Shown piece after piece: positions 22,902 to 34,882 of a DNA stretch of 64,000 bases. Every line of letters starts with the position of its first letter. Position 1 is the first letter of the stretch. The DNA comes from Tolypeutes matacus (Eukaryota; Chordata; Mammalia; Cingulata; Chlamyphoridae). Location of the stretch: positions 21,464,720 to 21,528,719 of the forward strand of contig JAKSZT010054215.1 in NCBI GenBank assembly GCA_026826555.1. The letters are read 5' to 3'. The notes beneath the pieces were generated by a model. The model did not search any database. It was not told the origin of the DNA and saw only the letters and a list, made by a program, of their open reading frames with translations. The translations under genes and the position numbers were made by a program.

Positions 22902-23328
22902 GATTCTCAACTCTGGCTGCTTATTAGAAACACCTGGGGGAGGCGGCTGTGGCTCAGTCAGTGGGGCTCCCGTTTACCATATGGGAGGCCCCGGGTTCGG
23001 TTCCTGGGGCCTCCTGGTGAGGGCAGGCCTGCCCGCACGGCGTGGTTGGCTGACCCAGCAAGCACAAGCAGCAAGGGGGGGATAAATGAATAAATAAATA
23101 AAATCTTTAAAAAAAAAAAAAAAAAAGAAAAAAGAAACACCTGGGAAGCTTTTAAACCAACCCCCACACACACCGCGCCCCCACCCCCAAACCCAGGCCT
23201 ACACCAGACCAAGGAAATTAGAATCTCTGGTGGTGAGCCCCAAGGCAACTGGGCATGGGAGATTTTTCAAACTCCCCCCCAACCCCCAGGTGATTCTAAT
23301 GTGCAGCCAGAATTGAGGACCATTGGGC
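22902..23328 (+). mobile_element. hAT-like MITE, split by a SINE
   Basis: 'ggattctcaactctggctg' plus 'agaaacacctggg' on the left. On the right 'gaagcttttaaaccaaccc', 'aattagaatctctggtgg' and 'ccaggtgattctaatgtg', closing with cagccagaattgaggacc. The ends form the imperfect terminal inverted repeat expected for a mammal-wide Charlie-type MITE. A SINE occupies about 22939-23132. Confidence 0.75.
22939..23132 (+). mobile_element. tRNA-Ala-derived SINE with perfect 13-bp TSD
   Basis: The body begins with 'ggaggcggctgtggctcag', has B-box region gggttcggttcc, a longer 3' body (cacaagcagcaagggg), a TAAA repeat (aataaataaataaa) and a poly-A tail. The identical 13-bp string agaaacacctggg stands at 22926-22938 and 23133-23145. 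This marks L1-type retroposition into the surrounding MITE. Confidence 0.95.
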
Positions 23329-26097
23329 CAAACCAACAACTAGGACTGAACAAAAGGCAAGCTCAGGACTGCAAACTCTCAGTAGTCCAGCCAAGGTTAG
23401 CAGCACACACTTGTAATAAGGCTATGCGGCTTTGCTTAGTGGCATCCTCTAGCAATTTTCTGCAGCCAGAAGCAGAGCAAACACAACAGAATCATCCAGG
23501 ACAGCAGGTCAGTGGACCAGGAATGTCTAGAGTGGGTGCAAAGGCACTGCGGCAGTGGCTGATGAAGCCTGGGCTGATTATGGAGAGAAGTGAAGCCAGA
23601 CTATAACCACCAGACTGGAAGACTCCAGGGCAGCCAAGGTTAGGGGCAGGGAGGGATACCAGGATGCCTAGGTACCTTTTTCAACACACAGATGTGTGTA
23701 AGTTCCACATCTTACCTCAACTTTCCTCCCTTATTCTGTACTTGGAAAAGGCAAGCAGGCATCTGGAACCTTTAGAAACCCTCCCCCACGACCACAGTTC
23801 CTGATCCCCCTATCCCCCTACTCCACTGAGAACCACTGAGACAGAAAGGGATGGACAAAAATAGTGAGGAAAGGGAATCACAGGGAAGACAGGAATTTCA
23901 GAGCACAGAGATAACAGCCTTTCAACAAAGAGCTGTGTGGCTTAGCATAAAGAGAAATAAATGCTACCGGGGTTACTTCAGTGAGAATGAGGAGCCAGTG
24001 CATTAGAAAGCACACCCACAGGGACATCAAAGGGCCTCAGGATGACACGGGGGGCCTGGGTAGAGATGAAAGCCGAGCCACGGATGCTGTCCAGAAAGGC
24101 AGTGGGTGGCCGTGCCCGCCCTGGCCCCCCGGTGACGCCCCCCCCCGCCCCCCCCCCCCCGGGGGGGGGGGGGGGCAAAGGTGATCTGGAATCAGCACTG
24201 GGGAACAAGAAATACATGAGCCCACCCACCTACCCACATGGAAGGAGCCCTGTCCTCAGGTGACAAGTATTTTAGGGTGGGAGGGGCAGCAGTTTCCTCG
24301 ACTAGAAAATGAAATCAGACAGATTTCCCTTCAGTTCCAACTGTTTGTGGCCTGATGCGTATCTCAGGAATTTTTCAAAGATTTTGTACAAAAGATTTTT
24401 GGCAAAAAAAAAAAGGATACAAAGGGAACACAAGATCCCAGAGCAATGAACAGGTCTCAAAGGGGCAGGACAGATTTTAGGTTTGATTTTAGGCTTTAAT
24501 TTTAAATCCGCACGTCCTTTGCTTAATTTATCTTTAAAAAAAATATTTTCTAACCATAAAAAATTCCTTGCTTTAGCACATCATTGGTGAAGTAGAATTT
24601 CTAGTTATGCCAGTAAATGCTATGAAAAAATATGAAAAGCCACACTTTTGTGTCACCAATCTGGTTTTTAGCAATTCATAATTTTTCAGACGGCAAATCC
24701 TGCACCAACAGCCTCCTGCCCCACACATCCCGGGCAGCTGAAAAGCAGCGGTTCATCTGCATGCAGTTAAAGGAATCAAGCCGAGTACAAAAGAGTAGGC
24801 ATATGCTAGTGAACTGCTCTGTGTGCTCTCTATAACAGCAGATGTGAATTCCAAGTCACCAAGTTTTAGGTTTACTGGAATGCTTCTGTAATTCTGGTCG
24901 AGCCTAAAGGGCTATTTCATGAAGGAGAGGGGAAGGAAAGTGAACTGGTAAACTGTGAGCACTTTCTGCTGGGCTGCTATCCACACGCGCCTCTAACTTT
25001 GGAGCGGCTGTTCTGAAAAATAAGAAAAACACCTTAGAAAAGGAGGGACAGCCGTCACCCAGGGATTAGGAGAGAAAAGGCTTCTACTGACAGCACTGAA
25101 GGAAGTGGCGGCACGTCCAGACCCCCGAGGGGGTAGCACGAGGCACACGGACACCCCCAGCAGTCCTAGGGAAACATGTTCAAGGGGAACTGCAAAGAAA
25201 TGAGCATGATTTTTCATGATTACAGACCAGTCTCATTAGCTTATAATTTTACCATTTACACTACAAAATGGCTCAAGAAATGGCTGTCTGCTTCCCCTTA
25301 AAGATTACCATCCAGGAGCAACATGGCTGACAGCCAAACTCAAAAATGTGCTTAAATCAAATTGAAACAGAATGAAAAAATAAATTGCATATTATCTTGG
25401 AACATAAATTATTCTCGATGCTAATAAGGATGGTTGTTTTTCCTGCCCGAAGGCAAATGAGCCTGGATATATCCCTATATCCTCAATAATAATCGCACTG
25501 GTTTAAAATAGCATTTGGGACCAGGGCCTTAAATGTATCCAGGGGAAAAAACAAAAGCACTCAGCAAAGGATGAGGCAGTTCTGCAAATGCTTCAGCCTA
25601 GGAAAAGCGAGGTTTTGCATTCTTAGCTCATTCCTCAAATATGTACCAAGTTCTTGTTTTCTCCTAGATACTGGGGGGATGGGCACTTCTTACCCACTCC
25701 CGAAATTCCCTTATAGATGGAGGGAACTCCAACCAGTGGTATGAGTTTAGATAAGGAACTAGTGCTGCCAAGCCAAGCCTCTTCCATACAAAGAGCCCCT
25801 TCAAGAACAATCCTTGTACTTGGAGAGGCAGCCCCAGCCCACTGCTGCCACTGGTGGGAGGCGTGAGGAGGTGTTAAGTCCACCTAATTCCATGCTGACA
25901 TTACAAAGTCCACTTGCACAGAGAGATAAGCCACACTCTCCTGCGCCACGCCTTAGCACCAACAAAGATGGTGCTTTGGTGCCCACTTGCAAACTCTTCC
26001 GCTACTTCTCCATCACGGTGTGTGTCCTGGGCTTCCTCACACTCCCACTGCCTAGCAGTGCACAGGGCAGAAAGGATCACAGGCCTGGGGAGGCTCC
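23329..26097. other. Unique noncoding DNA
   Basis: No gene. Two AT-rich non-repetitive parts, 24480-24660 and 25200-25470, look like candidate conserved noncoding sequence. Frames at 25635-26239 have no domains. Confidence 0.45.
24148..24175. repeat. C13-G15 perfect homopolymer palindrome
   Basis: Thirteen C are followed immediately by fifteen G with no spacer, next to a further C9 run at 24138-24146. Suspicious for a sequencing or assembly artefact. Confidence 0.85.
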
Positions 26098-26215
26098 AAG
26101 TGTAGAGTGCATAAAAATCACCTGGAGAAGATGTTTTTAAATGCAAATCCTGGAGACCAACCCCATAAGTTCTGATGCAGCAGGTCTGGGTGAGCTCAGA
26201 AACACACCTCTGGGA
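26098..26215 (-). mobile_element. MER20-like MITE fragment, reverse
   Basis: 'ataaaaatcacctggagaag', then 'aaatgcaaatcctggagacc' and 'gttctgatgcagcaggtctg' match the reverse MER20 order (cacctggag ... ttctgattcagtaggtctg). Confidence 0.55.
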
Positions 26216-26570
26216 CCAATGCCAGTAAACCAAAAGCACCTTTGGAGAAAATTCGGGGAAAATCCACAGCTCTTTGTACCCCTGAGCTTTAAAAAAAAAA
26301 AAAAACCCACAATATTTTAATAATTGATCTGATTTTCAATTTCCATAAAATGGATGGTTTTATGGCCTGGCTGATTCAGTGACCCACGGAAAATGCTCAC
26401 AGGACAAGATAAACAACTGATGAGATGGCAAGTGAGAAGTGCAGTTCTGAGTATCCTGTCTGAACGAGGCGTCTAAACCCAAATAACTGGAAAGTCAGTT
26501 CATCCCTATTTTCCATCAGGATGCCAAACTAGGCCAGAGGCCCAGAGAAGAATCTGGAGATTCTCTAGAC

Positions 26571-26735
26571 CAGCATTTCTCAACTTTACTGGACATCAGA
26601 ATCACCTGGAGAGCAGTTAAGCAAATCTATAGCCAGGCTGCACTACATACCAATTACAACAGAATCTCTGGGGGTAGGGTTGTATTTTAACTCCCCAGAT
26701 GATTCCACTGCGGCCAGGATTGAGAACTGTGTGTC
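26571..26735 (+). mobile_element. hAT-like MITE
   Basis: 'agcatttctcaactttactg', 'catcagaatcacctggag', 'acagaatctctgggggtag' and 'ccccagatgattccactg', closing in aggattgagaactgtg. The ends are imperfect inverted repeats of each other. Same general type as the split element at 22902-23328. Confidence 0.7.
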
Positions 26736-27869
26736 CCAGGGCTATCACTCTGCAGAGCATGCATGCCTGTCAAAGAGCCATCCAACCAGTCAATACCTCA
26801 GCACTTCCAGGGTTCCCCACCCCACAGATGACCAGCTCTAAGTGTAATCAAATTGTCTATAATGAAACTTCATCGGTCTGCACTTTCCCATATCACTCTA
26901 CTTCAAGAAATAAAAGGTTTCCTTATGCTACTGCCCATCACATATTGGAAGGGAGACCAGGTGTTCCCTCAGTCTTGTCTTCTGAGCATACCACCAGCAA
27001 TTCCTCAAGGCCTCCAGATCCTTATCACCCATTCTGACAACACTGAAGGCCCATCTTCCCTGGCCCACTACTCAGATTGTCTTCAACCAGCTGGGTGGAA
27101 TACCCTAAGGTCCAGAATCAGAAAAGGAAATAATTTAAAACAACCCAAGGTAGCAGAAGAGTAGACCATCCTCTGCAAAGTTCCTATTTTTCTTTTAATG
27201 TAGCCCAAGTATGAGTCCACTCTTTTCTTTAAAAACTATGTGTGGTTACACGAAGCATCCTGAAGTCTCCTCTTAACTTGTACTTAAGAATTATATTTTT
27301 GTATGTAAAAAGAATTTCAATTTATCCAAGTTAAATTTTAGCACTTCTCATATTTAAGATATAAATTATCTTTTCCTTTGTTCAGTGACTTGTTCATTAA
27401 TTTATGAAGTTAGAGTGCATTAGTTTACGTGTATGTTATATCTACCCCTACAGGTTAGGTACTGTGGAGAGTTATCCTAGATCAAATCTGAAAACCAAAC
27501 TCAAAATGGCTTTGGTGTTCACAGGACACCAACAAAGCCTAGGAAGATCATCTCCTAGGCTTCCTCCAACCCTCAGCACTGACAGAAATATGACAATGTC
27601 AATCCAAAGCACTTGCACATTTCTGAGATACAGATCTTGTTCCATCTTGGTCCCTTCTCCCAAGGCCTTCTGTGCCTAGGGATTAATGGAAACAGGGAGC
27701 AGAAAACAAAAACACATTTCAGGGTTGCTTTAAAAAAAAATTTTTTTTAATTTAAACATTTTTAAAGTTTTTAATGAATGACCAGCCTAACCTCCAAGAT
27801 CTCAGAATATAAATAAAGGGGGGTCATACTGGTACAAGTCTTTGGTCAGGCTGTGGACACCCCCAGTGC
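26736..27869. other. Unique noncoding DNA
   Basis: No gene or repeat recognised, apart from an A9T8 tract at 27732-27748. Confidence 0.5.
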
Positions 27870-28330
27870 CACCACAGCAGCCAAAAGCCCAACATCAACC
27901 CCCATCTTGCTCTCTGCACCAGTCTGACCTGGTTGACAATTCCCTCCCTCCTTCCAGAATCTCTCTCTCCACCTGGCTTCCATGCTGTGTTCTCCTCCAC
28001 ATCAGCTCTTCTTCCTACTCATTCCTTTGGAGATGACATCTAGTCTCTTGATTCTAAATATCTGCTATGTTGATGCCTAAAGTTCTACTTCCCTCCTGAC
28101 CTCCAGACCCATACGTTGAACTACCTACTCAGTATCTCCTCTGGGTGTCTAATAGGAATGTCAAATGGCCAAAAGCAAATCCCCCACAGCCCCATCTCTA
28201 CCCTCACCCACCACTAACCTACTCCCTTCGTCTGTCTTTCCCATAACCTAATGCCAACTCCATTTGTATAATTACTAAGACCAAACGGGAGTCGTTTCCA
28301 ACACTTTTCTTCCTCTAATTATTCCAAATG
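27870..28330 (+). mobile_element. L2 LINE fragment
   Basis: 'tgacctccagacccatacg', 'ttgaactacctactcagtat' and 'gggtgtctaataggaatgtc' followed by 'taatgccaactccatttg' follow the order of forward L2. No intact frame. Confidence 0.65.
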
Positions 28331-29210
28331 ATACCCTTACATAGCAGTAGTTTTGGAGAAACTAAAACACTGGGCATGATGATCAAGTTATCTAAAAATC
28401 ATCAGGCCAAAACATACATTTATCCTCCAATAACCCCCAATCCAAATTTAAAGTTAACCAATGTGGAGTGTTTGTGGGGGCCTGACAAATATACAAATTG
28501 AACTTGTTTTTCTACCCTCTTAACAGGGGGGAAGGAATCACATTCCAAGATCTAGAGCGTCAAGACTGCACAGAAGGTGAAGGTAAAACAAAACTAACTT
28601 TGTGTTCATATTCATGGAAGCACTCCCATCTATCAGTTTTTGGCTCGTGTCTTGACTGCCCCAGTTGCACTGTTGTACAATACGTTCAGACATGCTCTCC
28701 ACTTAGGCAGCTACCAGAACTAACAATGAAAGTGCAAGACATTCTTTCAAACGTCCTAAAATCCTAAATCTCAGTGAAGACGGTGTTCAGTTTCTTCTGC
28801 CACAGCACTGCAAATTAGTTAGAATCCAATATTTCTCAGTAACTTCTACCATTTATGACAAACCTCTGAATTCATTTTGAGAGGACTCCTGGGCTTCCCT
28901 TAGTATTTTAATACGTGCATTCATGAGAAAAACACAAGATAATCCCCTATGTTTCCTAAACATACTAGTCTTCATGAAAAACCTGAATCTAAGCGGGTAA
29001 TTGTAGCTTCCCTAAGACTGCTTTAAACACCTCTACCATTAACTACAAATGAATTCTAGCAGAAGCTTGTACACATTCCTAGAAGGTAATTCAAATCTGT
29101 GACTTTAACAAGCCTGCTGTGAACCCAGAACAGAAAATATCTAAGAGAAAGAGGTACCAATGGGAAGGAAAAGGCTTTTTCACCCATGTGAGACCATCTA
29201 AGATTGACAG
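28331..29210. other. Unique noncoding DNA
   Basis: No gene or repeat recognised. Confidence 0.5.
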
Positions 29211-29218
29211 TCCTTCCA

Positions 29219-29660
29219 CTGTGACCGCCCCCCAAGATGCCCACTTTCTCATCCCCAGAACCTCTGTTAGGTGAGGTGTCAAAGAAGAAATAAGGGTGCA
29301 GATGGAATTAAGGTCCCTAACCAGATAACTGGATAATCCAGGTGGGCCCTATGAAGTCACAAGGGTTCTTAAAAGCAGAGGAGGGAGGCCGAGAAGGAGA
29401 TGTTACTATGGGAGAATGGCCAGGAATGCTGTGCAGTGGGCTCTGAGTTTGGAGGAAGGGGCAGCCTCCAGAAGTCGGAAAAGGCAGAACACGTTCTCCC
29501 CTAGAGCCCCCGGGAGGGACGCAGCCTGCCGACACCTTGACTTCATTCCAGTGTGGTGGGTCAGCCTTGAATCCTACAGAACTGCCAGATAATAAGTCCA
29601 TGTTTTTTAAGCCACTAAGTTTGTGGTAATTTGTTACAGCAGTCATAGTAGACTTAGAGA
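29219..29660 (+). mobile_element. MLT1-type LTR (ERVL-MaLR)
   Basis: 'gatggaattaaggtccctaa', 'ttctcccctagagcccccg', 'cagcctgccgacaccttga', 'agtccatgttttttaagcc' and 'gtggtaatttgttacagcag' are in MLT1 order, ending with a degenerate gacttagaga. Solo, no internal region. Confidence 0.8.
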
Positions 29661-30375
29661 ACCACCAACCCACCTGTCCTGCTGGAAACTGTCTCCAGCT
29701 CCTTTTCTAGCAGAATGACTTCTACTAACCAACTGTCAAGTGCAGTACAAAAAGACAGGATGTTAAAAAGCAAGAGAAAAAAATTTATATACAGGCTTTT
29801 AAAATTTCCCAATTGATTCCAGAAGAATAAACACCTTTACCCTAAAAATGCAACACAGCAAAACTATCACCAGAAGCAACACTTCAGCTCACCAAGTAAA
29901 TAAATAACAAATTTGCCTAAGTGCTAAAAACTTGTGAAAACACATTTTCTAATTTAGTTGATGAATTTCAATTATGGAAGGGTCACTCAAAGGCTTGTAT
30001 GAGCAAAGCATGGTCCTAAAAGCTGGGAAAGGTCTTCTGCCCTATCTTTTCCAGTGCATGTATTTGTGTTTACAAGAACAACCAAAAAGGAATGAAAGAA
30101 AGAAAAAAAAAACCCACTAAAGCTATCTCCGTGCAATACAAGCGAGCAAATACGATGCACTGTGGCGCGAGAAAGCCCTGCACGCATAGTACAAAGACTA
30201 AAGCAACTGTGCCAGAGTCTGCCGCCCCACCGCTACCCCCGGCTGGGTTCTCAGGCAGGGAGACCCCTACATCCTGGCTCTCTATTTATAACTTGTCTCC
30301 CTGCATCCATTCTCCCCACCCCCAATCCATCCGATCCATCTGCCACAAAGCAGAGTCTCTCTCTTTTTTCAGTTG
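29661..30375. other. Unique noncoding DNA
   Basis: No gene recognised. A 121-codon frame from 30092 runs into the L2 copy and is not coding. Confidence 0.5.
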
Positions 30376-30379
30376 GATG

Positions 30380-30890
30380 GTGCCACCCTCTTGCTTGAGC
30401 CCATCGATGACCTCTCACTGCACCGTGATAAAGTCCGAATCATCACCATGTCCATAAGGCCCTGCCCAGTCTGCCCTGTGTCTCAGGCCCTCTCTCTTCC
30501 CACAGTCTCTGCACGCCAACACACACTGACTTCATTTCAGTTCCTCTAACCTGGAAGAGCTTCCCTGCCTCAGAAACCCCGAGCAGAGTTCACAGTGCCC
30601 TTCTCCCTCACTGGCAGATCCTCCACCCTTCCTCTGGGCTCAGCTGCAGTGTCACTTTCTCACAGAGGTCTTTCCTGACATCACCAAAAAGAAAGTAAAA
30701 CTCATCTTGGACGTGCTCAGAAAACCCTTTCCTTCACAGCCCTTTGTATCAAGATTTGTTTACTTAAGATTTGTCTCCCCAGGTGGACCACATACTCCTC
30801 AACTGCAGGGACCCAGTGTGCCCCACCAGACACCAATCAAGCAGGAAGCACATACTAGTCACTCAGTAAAGCACGTGAACACCTAACTCC
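30380..30890 (+). mobile_element. L2 LINE 3' portion
   Basis: 'aggccctgcccagtctgcc', 'cctctaacctggaagagctt' and 'ttcctgacatcaccaaaaa' with the end 'ggtggaccacatactcctca' and 'actagtcactcagtaaag' follow the well-known 3' part of L2. Confidence 0.8.
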
Positions 30891-30974
30891 AGAGGGTTCA
30901 GCATTTCTGCTTTTGAAACCACATGGTGTTTCAATATGAATACTCAAACATGTAAACTGAAAATACATTTGATT

Positions 30975-31069
30975 GTTTTTTTTATTTTTAGGAGGTACCG
31001 AGGATCAAACCTGGGACCTCATATATGGGAAGCAGGCACTCAACCACTTGAGCCACATCCGCTGCCCAT
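30975..31069 (-). mobile_element. tRNA-Ala-derived SINE (DAS type), reverse
   Basis: Reverse-strand body: T-rich tail, then 'aggaggtaccgaggatc', B-box complement gatcaaacc, and A-box complement 'ccacttgagccacatccgct'. An 8-bp duplication, atttgatt, flanks it at 30967-30974 and 31070-31077. Confidence 0.9.
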
Positions 31070-31077
31070 ATTTGATT

Positions 31078-31465
31078 TTATCACCCACAAACTGGTAGGC
31101 TAAGAAATTAAGACAAATGGGAATCACCACCAAAGTCCCTCAATTAAGAAAGGTGATAGAATGTGGGTTTTGTGCACAAAAGTGATTATCATTTCAGTTT
31201 AAGCTTGAAAGTTGCTCAAATAAAAGCCACTGGACTTGCCTTTTGATTAGGCAAGAACCTACCAACTTTTAAACTGAGAAAGTGAGACTGGTGATGGAAG
31301 CTAAGCATTTCCCTACTAAACATTCATGTTGTCAGAGTTCCTTGTAAACAATCAAAAACACTGGTGAATTTATACAAGTTAATAGTATGAGTTGCAAGTT
31401 GAAAGCAAGCATGTGGAAAGTCAGGAAAGGAGAACTGCGGTATCCAAGCTTCATGTTAAATGATA
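31078..31465. other. Unique noncoding DNA
   Basis: No gene or repeat recognised. Confidence 0.5.
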
Positions 31466-31469
31466 TAAA

Positions 31470-33060
31470 ACAGCATGTTTCACCCACTAACATGGCTATA
31501 ATCAAAAGGTCAGTAAGTGTTGAAGAGGCGACACGGAAATTAGAGCCCTAATACACTACTAGTGGGAATGTGGAAAAGTCTGGCCGGTCCTCAAAAGGTT
31601 AAGCATAGAGACACCATATGATCCAGCAATTTGACTCCTAGCTATATACCAAAGAGAAATGAAGTATACATCTCACTCAAAACTCGTACATGAAAATAAA
31701 GAATGCACATGAATGCTCACAGCAGCATTATTCACAATAGCCACAAACTGGAAACAACAGTCCACCAACTGCTGAATGGGTAAACAAAACTCTCAAGGGT
31801 TTGGCATCGCTCTCATCTTTAGAAACCATTAGGTCTACAATACCAAATCGCTGGCAATCACTGGGGTTCCTTGGCTTTTCCATCACATGGAAGTGCACAT
31901 GGCAGCATCTTCTTTCTCTTCCAGGTTCTGCTGACTTCCAGTTTTTGGCTGTTCCCCATGGCTTCTTCTCTGTGGCCTTCTCTTAAGGCCTTCAGAACAG
32001 GATCACAGTCCATCCTGATTCAGTGGCGCCATACCCCAACTGAAGTAACCTCAACAAAAGGTCCTATCATGAACCTTAAGGACATTATGGAGCGTGAAAT
32101 GAGCCAGACAGAAAAGGCCAAACATTGTATGGTCTCACTAATATGAACTAAATATAATGAATAAACACATGGAGTTAAAACCTAGAGTATAGGTTACCAA
32201 GAGATAGGATGAGGGCTGAGAGAGGTACTGATGCTTAATGTATGCAGAATTAATTAGCTTGACTGTAACAGGGTGGAAATGGATAGAGTTGATGGTAACA
32301 CATTTTAGTGAGTATAACACAGCTGGTTTATAAATGGGATTGTGGCTGAAAAGGGTAGTCTAGGGATGTAAATGTCAATTGAAAGAAAGCTAGAGAATAA
32401 TCTCAGGACTGAATAACATAGTGAACCCAGAGGTGGATGAGGAGTGGGTTAATAGTACAAGAATGTTCTTCTATGAACTAGAATAAATGGATGTCACTAT
32501 TACAAAGTGGTAAGAATATGGTGACCATGGGGAAAATACAATTAATGTAACTTATGGACTATAGTTAACAGCAATAGTGTACTATTCTTGCATCAATGTC
32601 AAAGAATCAATAGTAAAAGAGTCAATAATAAAAGTCATGGGTTTTTTCTTTTGGACTAAGGAAAACGTTCAAAAATTTACTGAGGCAATGACTGCACAAC
32701 TTTGTGATGAAAGTGAGAGCCACTGAGGGTACATTTTGGATGGACTGTATAACGTATGGGACTGCAGAACAGTGAACCATGTAGTGGAAGATAGACTGTG
32801 GTTAACAGTACAAATGTGAGTGTTCTCATGAACTATAACAAATGTACAATACTAATATATGGTATTAATAGGGGGTGTATGGAAAAAATATATACCATAT
32901 GTGGGCTATTGACTATAGTTAGTGGTAATAGCCTGATGACGTTCTTTCACAATCTGTAACAAGTTTTCTACGATTTGAGGCGTTGGTGGAGCGGTGATAT
33001 ATGGGGATTCTACACATTATGCATGATTGTTTTGTAAGCTCACAACTTCTCTAATAAAAA
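31470..33060 (+). mobile_element. L1 3' end with long 3' UTR, interrupted by an LTR fragment
   Basis: The left part (31470-31794) has the end of the ORF2 region: 'atgatccagcaatttgactc', 'cagcagcattattcacaat' and 'gctgaatgggtaaacaaaa'. After the LTR fragment, L1 resumes at 'catgaaccttaaggacat' (about 32068). It continues through a roughly 1-kb 3' untranslated region containing diverged repeated subunits (for example ggactatagttaacag and gactatagttagtggt) to a terminal aataaaaa near 33054. This is the 3' UTR type I associate with xenarthran L1. The coding part is short and full of stops. Confidence 0.8.
31795..32062 (-). mobile_element. MaLR-like LTR fragment, reverse (copy 2 of the local family)
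   Basis: 'ggcttttccatcacatggaa', 'aggttctgctgacttccag', 'tccatcctgattcagtggc' and 'ccccaactgaagtaacctc' are the reverse complement of parts of the LTR at 57608-58075. Both ends are missing, and the insertion (perhaps with a small deletion of L1) separates two parts of the L1. Confidence 0.75.
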
Positions 33061-33555
33061 ATATATATCTTCAAGGTGTCTTCCTGACTGTACAGCCATC
33101 ATGGGTCGACTGGGGCTCGGCTCCATGCTGACCACCCTCCCTGGGGGACCCCAGCTGACTGCACAGCCGCCACCCCTAGCATACCCAGTTACCACGGCTG
33201 AGAGAAGACAAGAGCTCAGGGGCCCTCATGACTTGCACTGGCTTAAACTGCTGGGCTCAAAATCACGGTGAGTCACTTCTGTTCACTTTCTCGTTAGTCA
33301 AAAGTGGTCATGTGACTAGGCCTGGGTGGGCTAGGGAGCTGCAATCCCACCATTCATTCCAAAGAAGGGAGGTCCAAAGATGGGTGCACAGCCCCAATGA
33401 CTACTCCAGACACCAAATCCCAACCTTCATCCTTCAGGGCCAAGCCTCTAGAGGAGGTGGCGTTCACTGGCACTTTCATTCCCATATGGATCCAGACCCA
33501 CATGGCTGGCCAGCTTCCAATGGGAAAGTCCTGCAGGCATCACCAACTCAACCAA
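33061..33555. other. Unique noncoding DNA
   Basis: No repeat recognised. The 125- and 126-codon overlapping frames at 33228-33777 run into L2 and have no domain. Confidence 0.45.
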
Positions 33556-33559
33556 CTGA

Positions 33560-34280
33560 AGACTTATCTGCTCACCCACACACCTTTAACCAGCTGGACA
33601 CCTGAGCTAGAAACCCAGCATCATCCCACCCCAGCCTTACCCACCTCCACACCAAGGCCTTTAGCTACGACCCTCCACAGTGCGGCAACCTGTCTTCTCC
33701 CCTGCAATTGCGGCCCAAGTTTAGGTCCTCAGGCTCACCTGGATCATTGCAAAATCTTTCCAAAACTCTTCCCCTAACCTCCAGTCTGCCCCCTCTCCAA
33801 GTCATTCTCCAGGCCACCATCAGTTTAGTCTTCCGAAACATAAATACTGCCACCTTACTTCCTGATTTAAGCCTCTTGACAGCTCCCTGTGGCCCTTCCA
33901 CAGCTAGTCTCACTTTCCACCACTCACCTCCCCCATTTGTCATCCTGTTTCCTGACTGCTGTTTTCCAACAAGTCATGCACCCTCTCCCATAGACCTCTA
34001 GACTTCTGCGCTTGCTGTTACCATTGTCTGAAATGACTTCTCCACTCTTCTCTGGGTGGTGAGTTTCTCCTGAGCATTCACTACCTGTAAAACTCTTCCT
34101 CCATCAATTCTCTCCTATGGCACCCCTCTTCAACACCTGTGTGACAGCTTGACACACCTGGAGGGCAGCACGATCATACCCTGTGGTCCTCCCCACCTGG
34201 CCTGAAAGCTCACCAGGGCACGGGCCTTGCCTTAGCCTCATTCCTAGCACTTAGTCACTGGCTGACTCTCAGACTTTTTT
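33560..34280 (+). mobile_element. L2 LINE, 3' half
   Basis: 'ggatcattgcaaaatcttt', 'cattctccaggccaccatc', 'cttgacagctccctgtggcc', 'tctgcgcttgctgttaccat' and 'gaaagctcaccagggcacgg' appear in the order of the last 700 bp of L2. Confidence 0.75.
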
Positions 34281-34489
34281 GTTGGTGTTGAATGAAAGAA
34301 GTGACCCAAAGTACTTTGTTTTTTTTCCCCACATTAAAAAAAAATTTCTAAAAAGCCCTCTAATTTGCCCAAACTGTATCCTCCTTCAACCTTCTACCTT
34401 CTTGGATATCATGATCACGGGGCCCCCCACAGGAAAAGACATAGTGCTAGAACTTTCCCACACACTACTGCATGTACATTCCACACCTA

Positions 34490-34660
34490 CCCAATGGAAC
34501 AGGTAGAATTATCTACTTTTTAAAGCTGAGAAAATTGAAGCTCTTCTAATTTATGATATGATGAAATTTACAAAGCTAATAAGTGACAAAGCCAGGATTT
34601 ATACCCAGTAGTAGTAACTCTAAATCCAATCTCTTCTACACCACAATTTGCTGATTAAAA
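34490..34660 (-). mobile_element. MIR, reverse
   Basis: 'ggtagaattatctacttttt', 'agctgagaaaattgaagctc', 'acaaagctaataagtgacaa' and 'gccaggatttatacccag' follow the reverse MIR order. Confidence 0.7.
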
Positions 34661-34824
34661 TAGTAATAACAAAGTATAAAATTAAGGCCTACTTAAGAAA
34701 TTTAATTTTCAAAGATTTACATATCCATTTCTCTAAAAGCATAGTTAAATTTTTGGAGTTAGAAGCTACTTTTAGGATTTGACATGAGACTCAAATTCTC
34801 TCTCCTCCTGATAAAAACCTTATG

Positions 34825-34882
34825 ATCCAGTGCCTGGCACATTGCATGCTCAATAAATATCTGCTCAACGAATGACTCAAAT
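34825..34882 (+). mobile_element. MIR/L2 3' end
   Basis: 'cagtgcctggcacattgcat' then 'gctcaataaatatctgctca' is the shared 3' terminal motif of MIR and L2. Confidence 0.65.
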
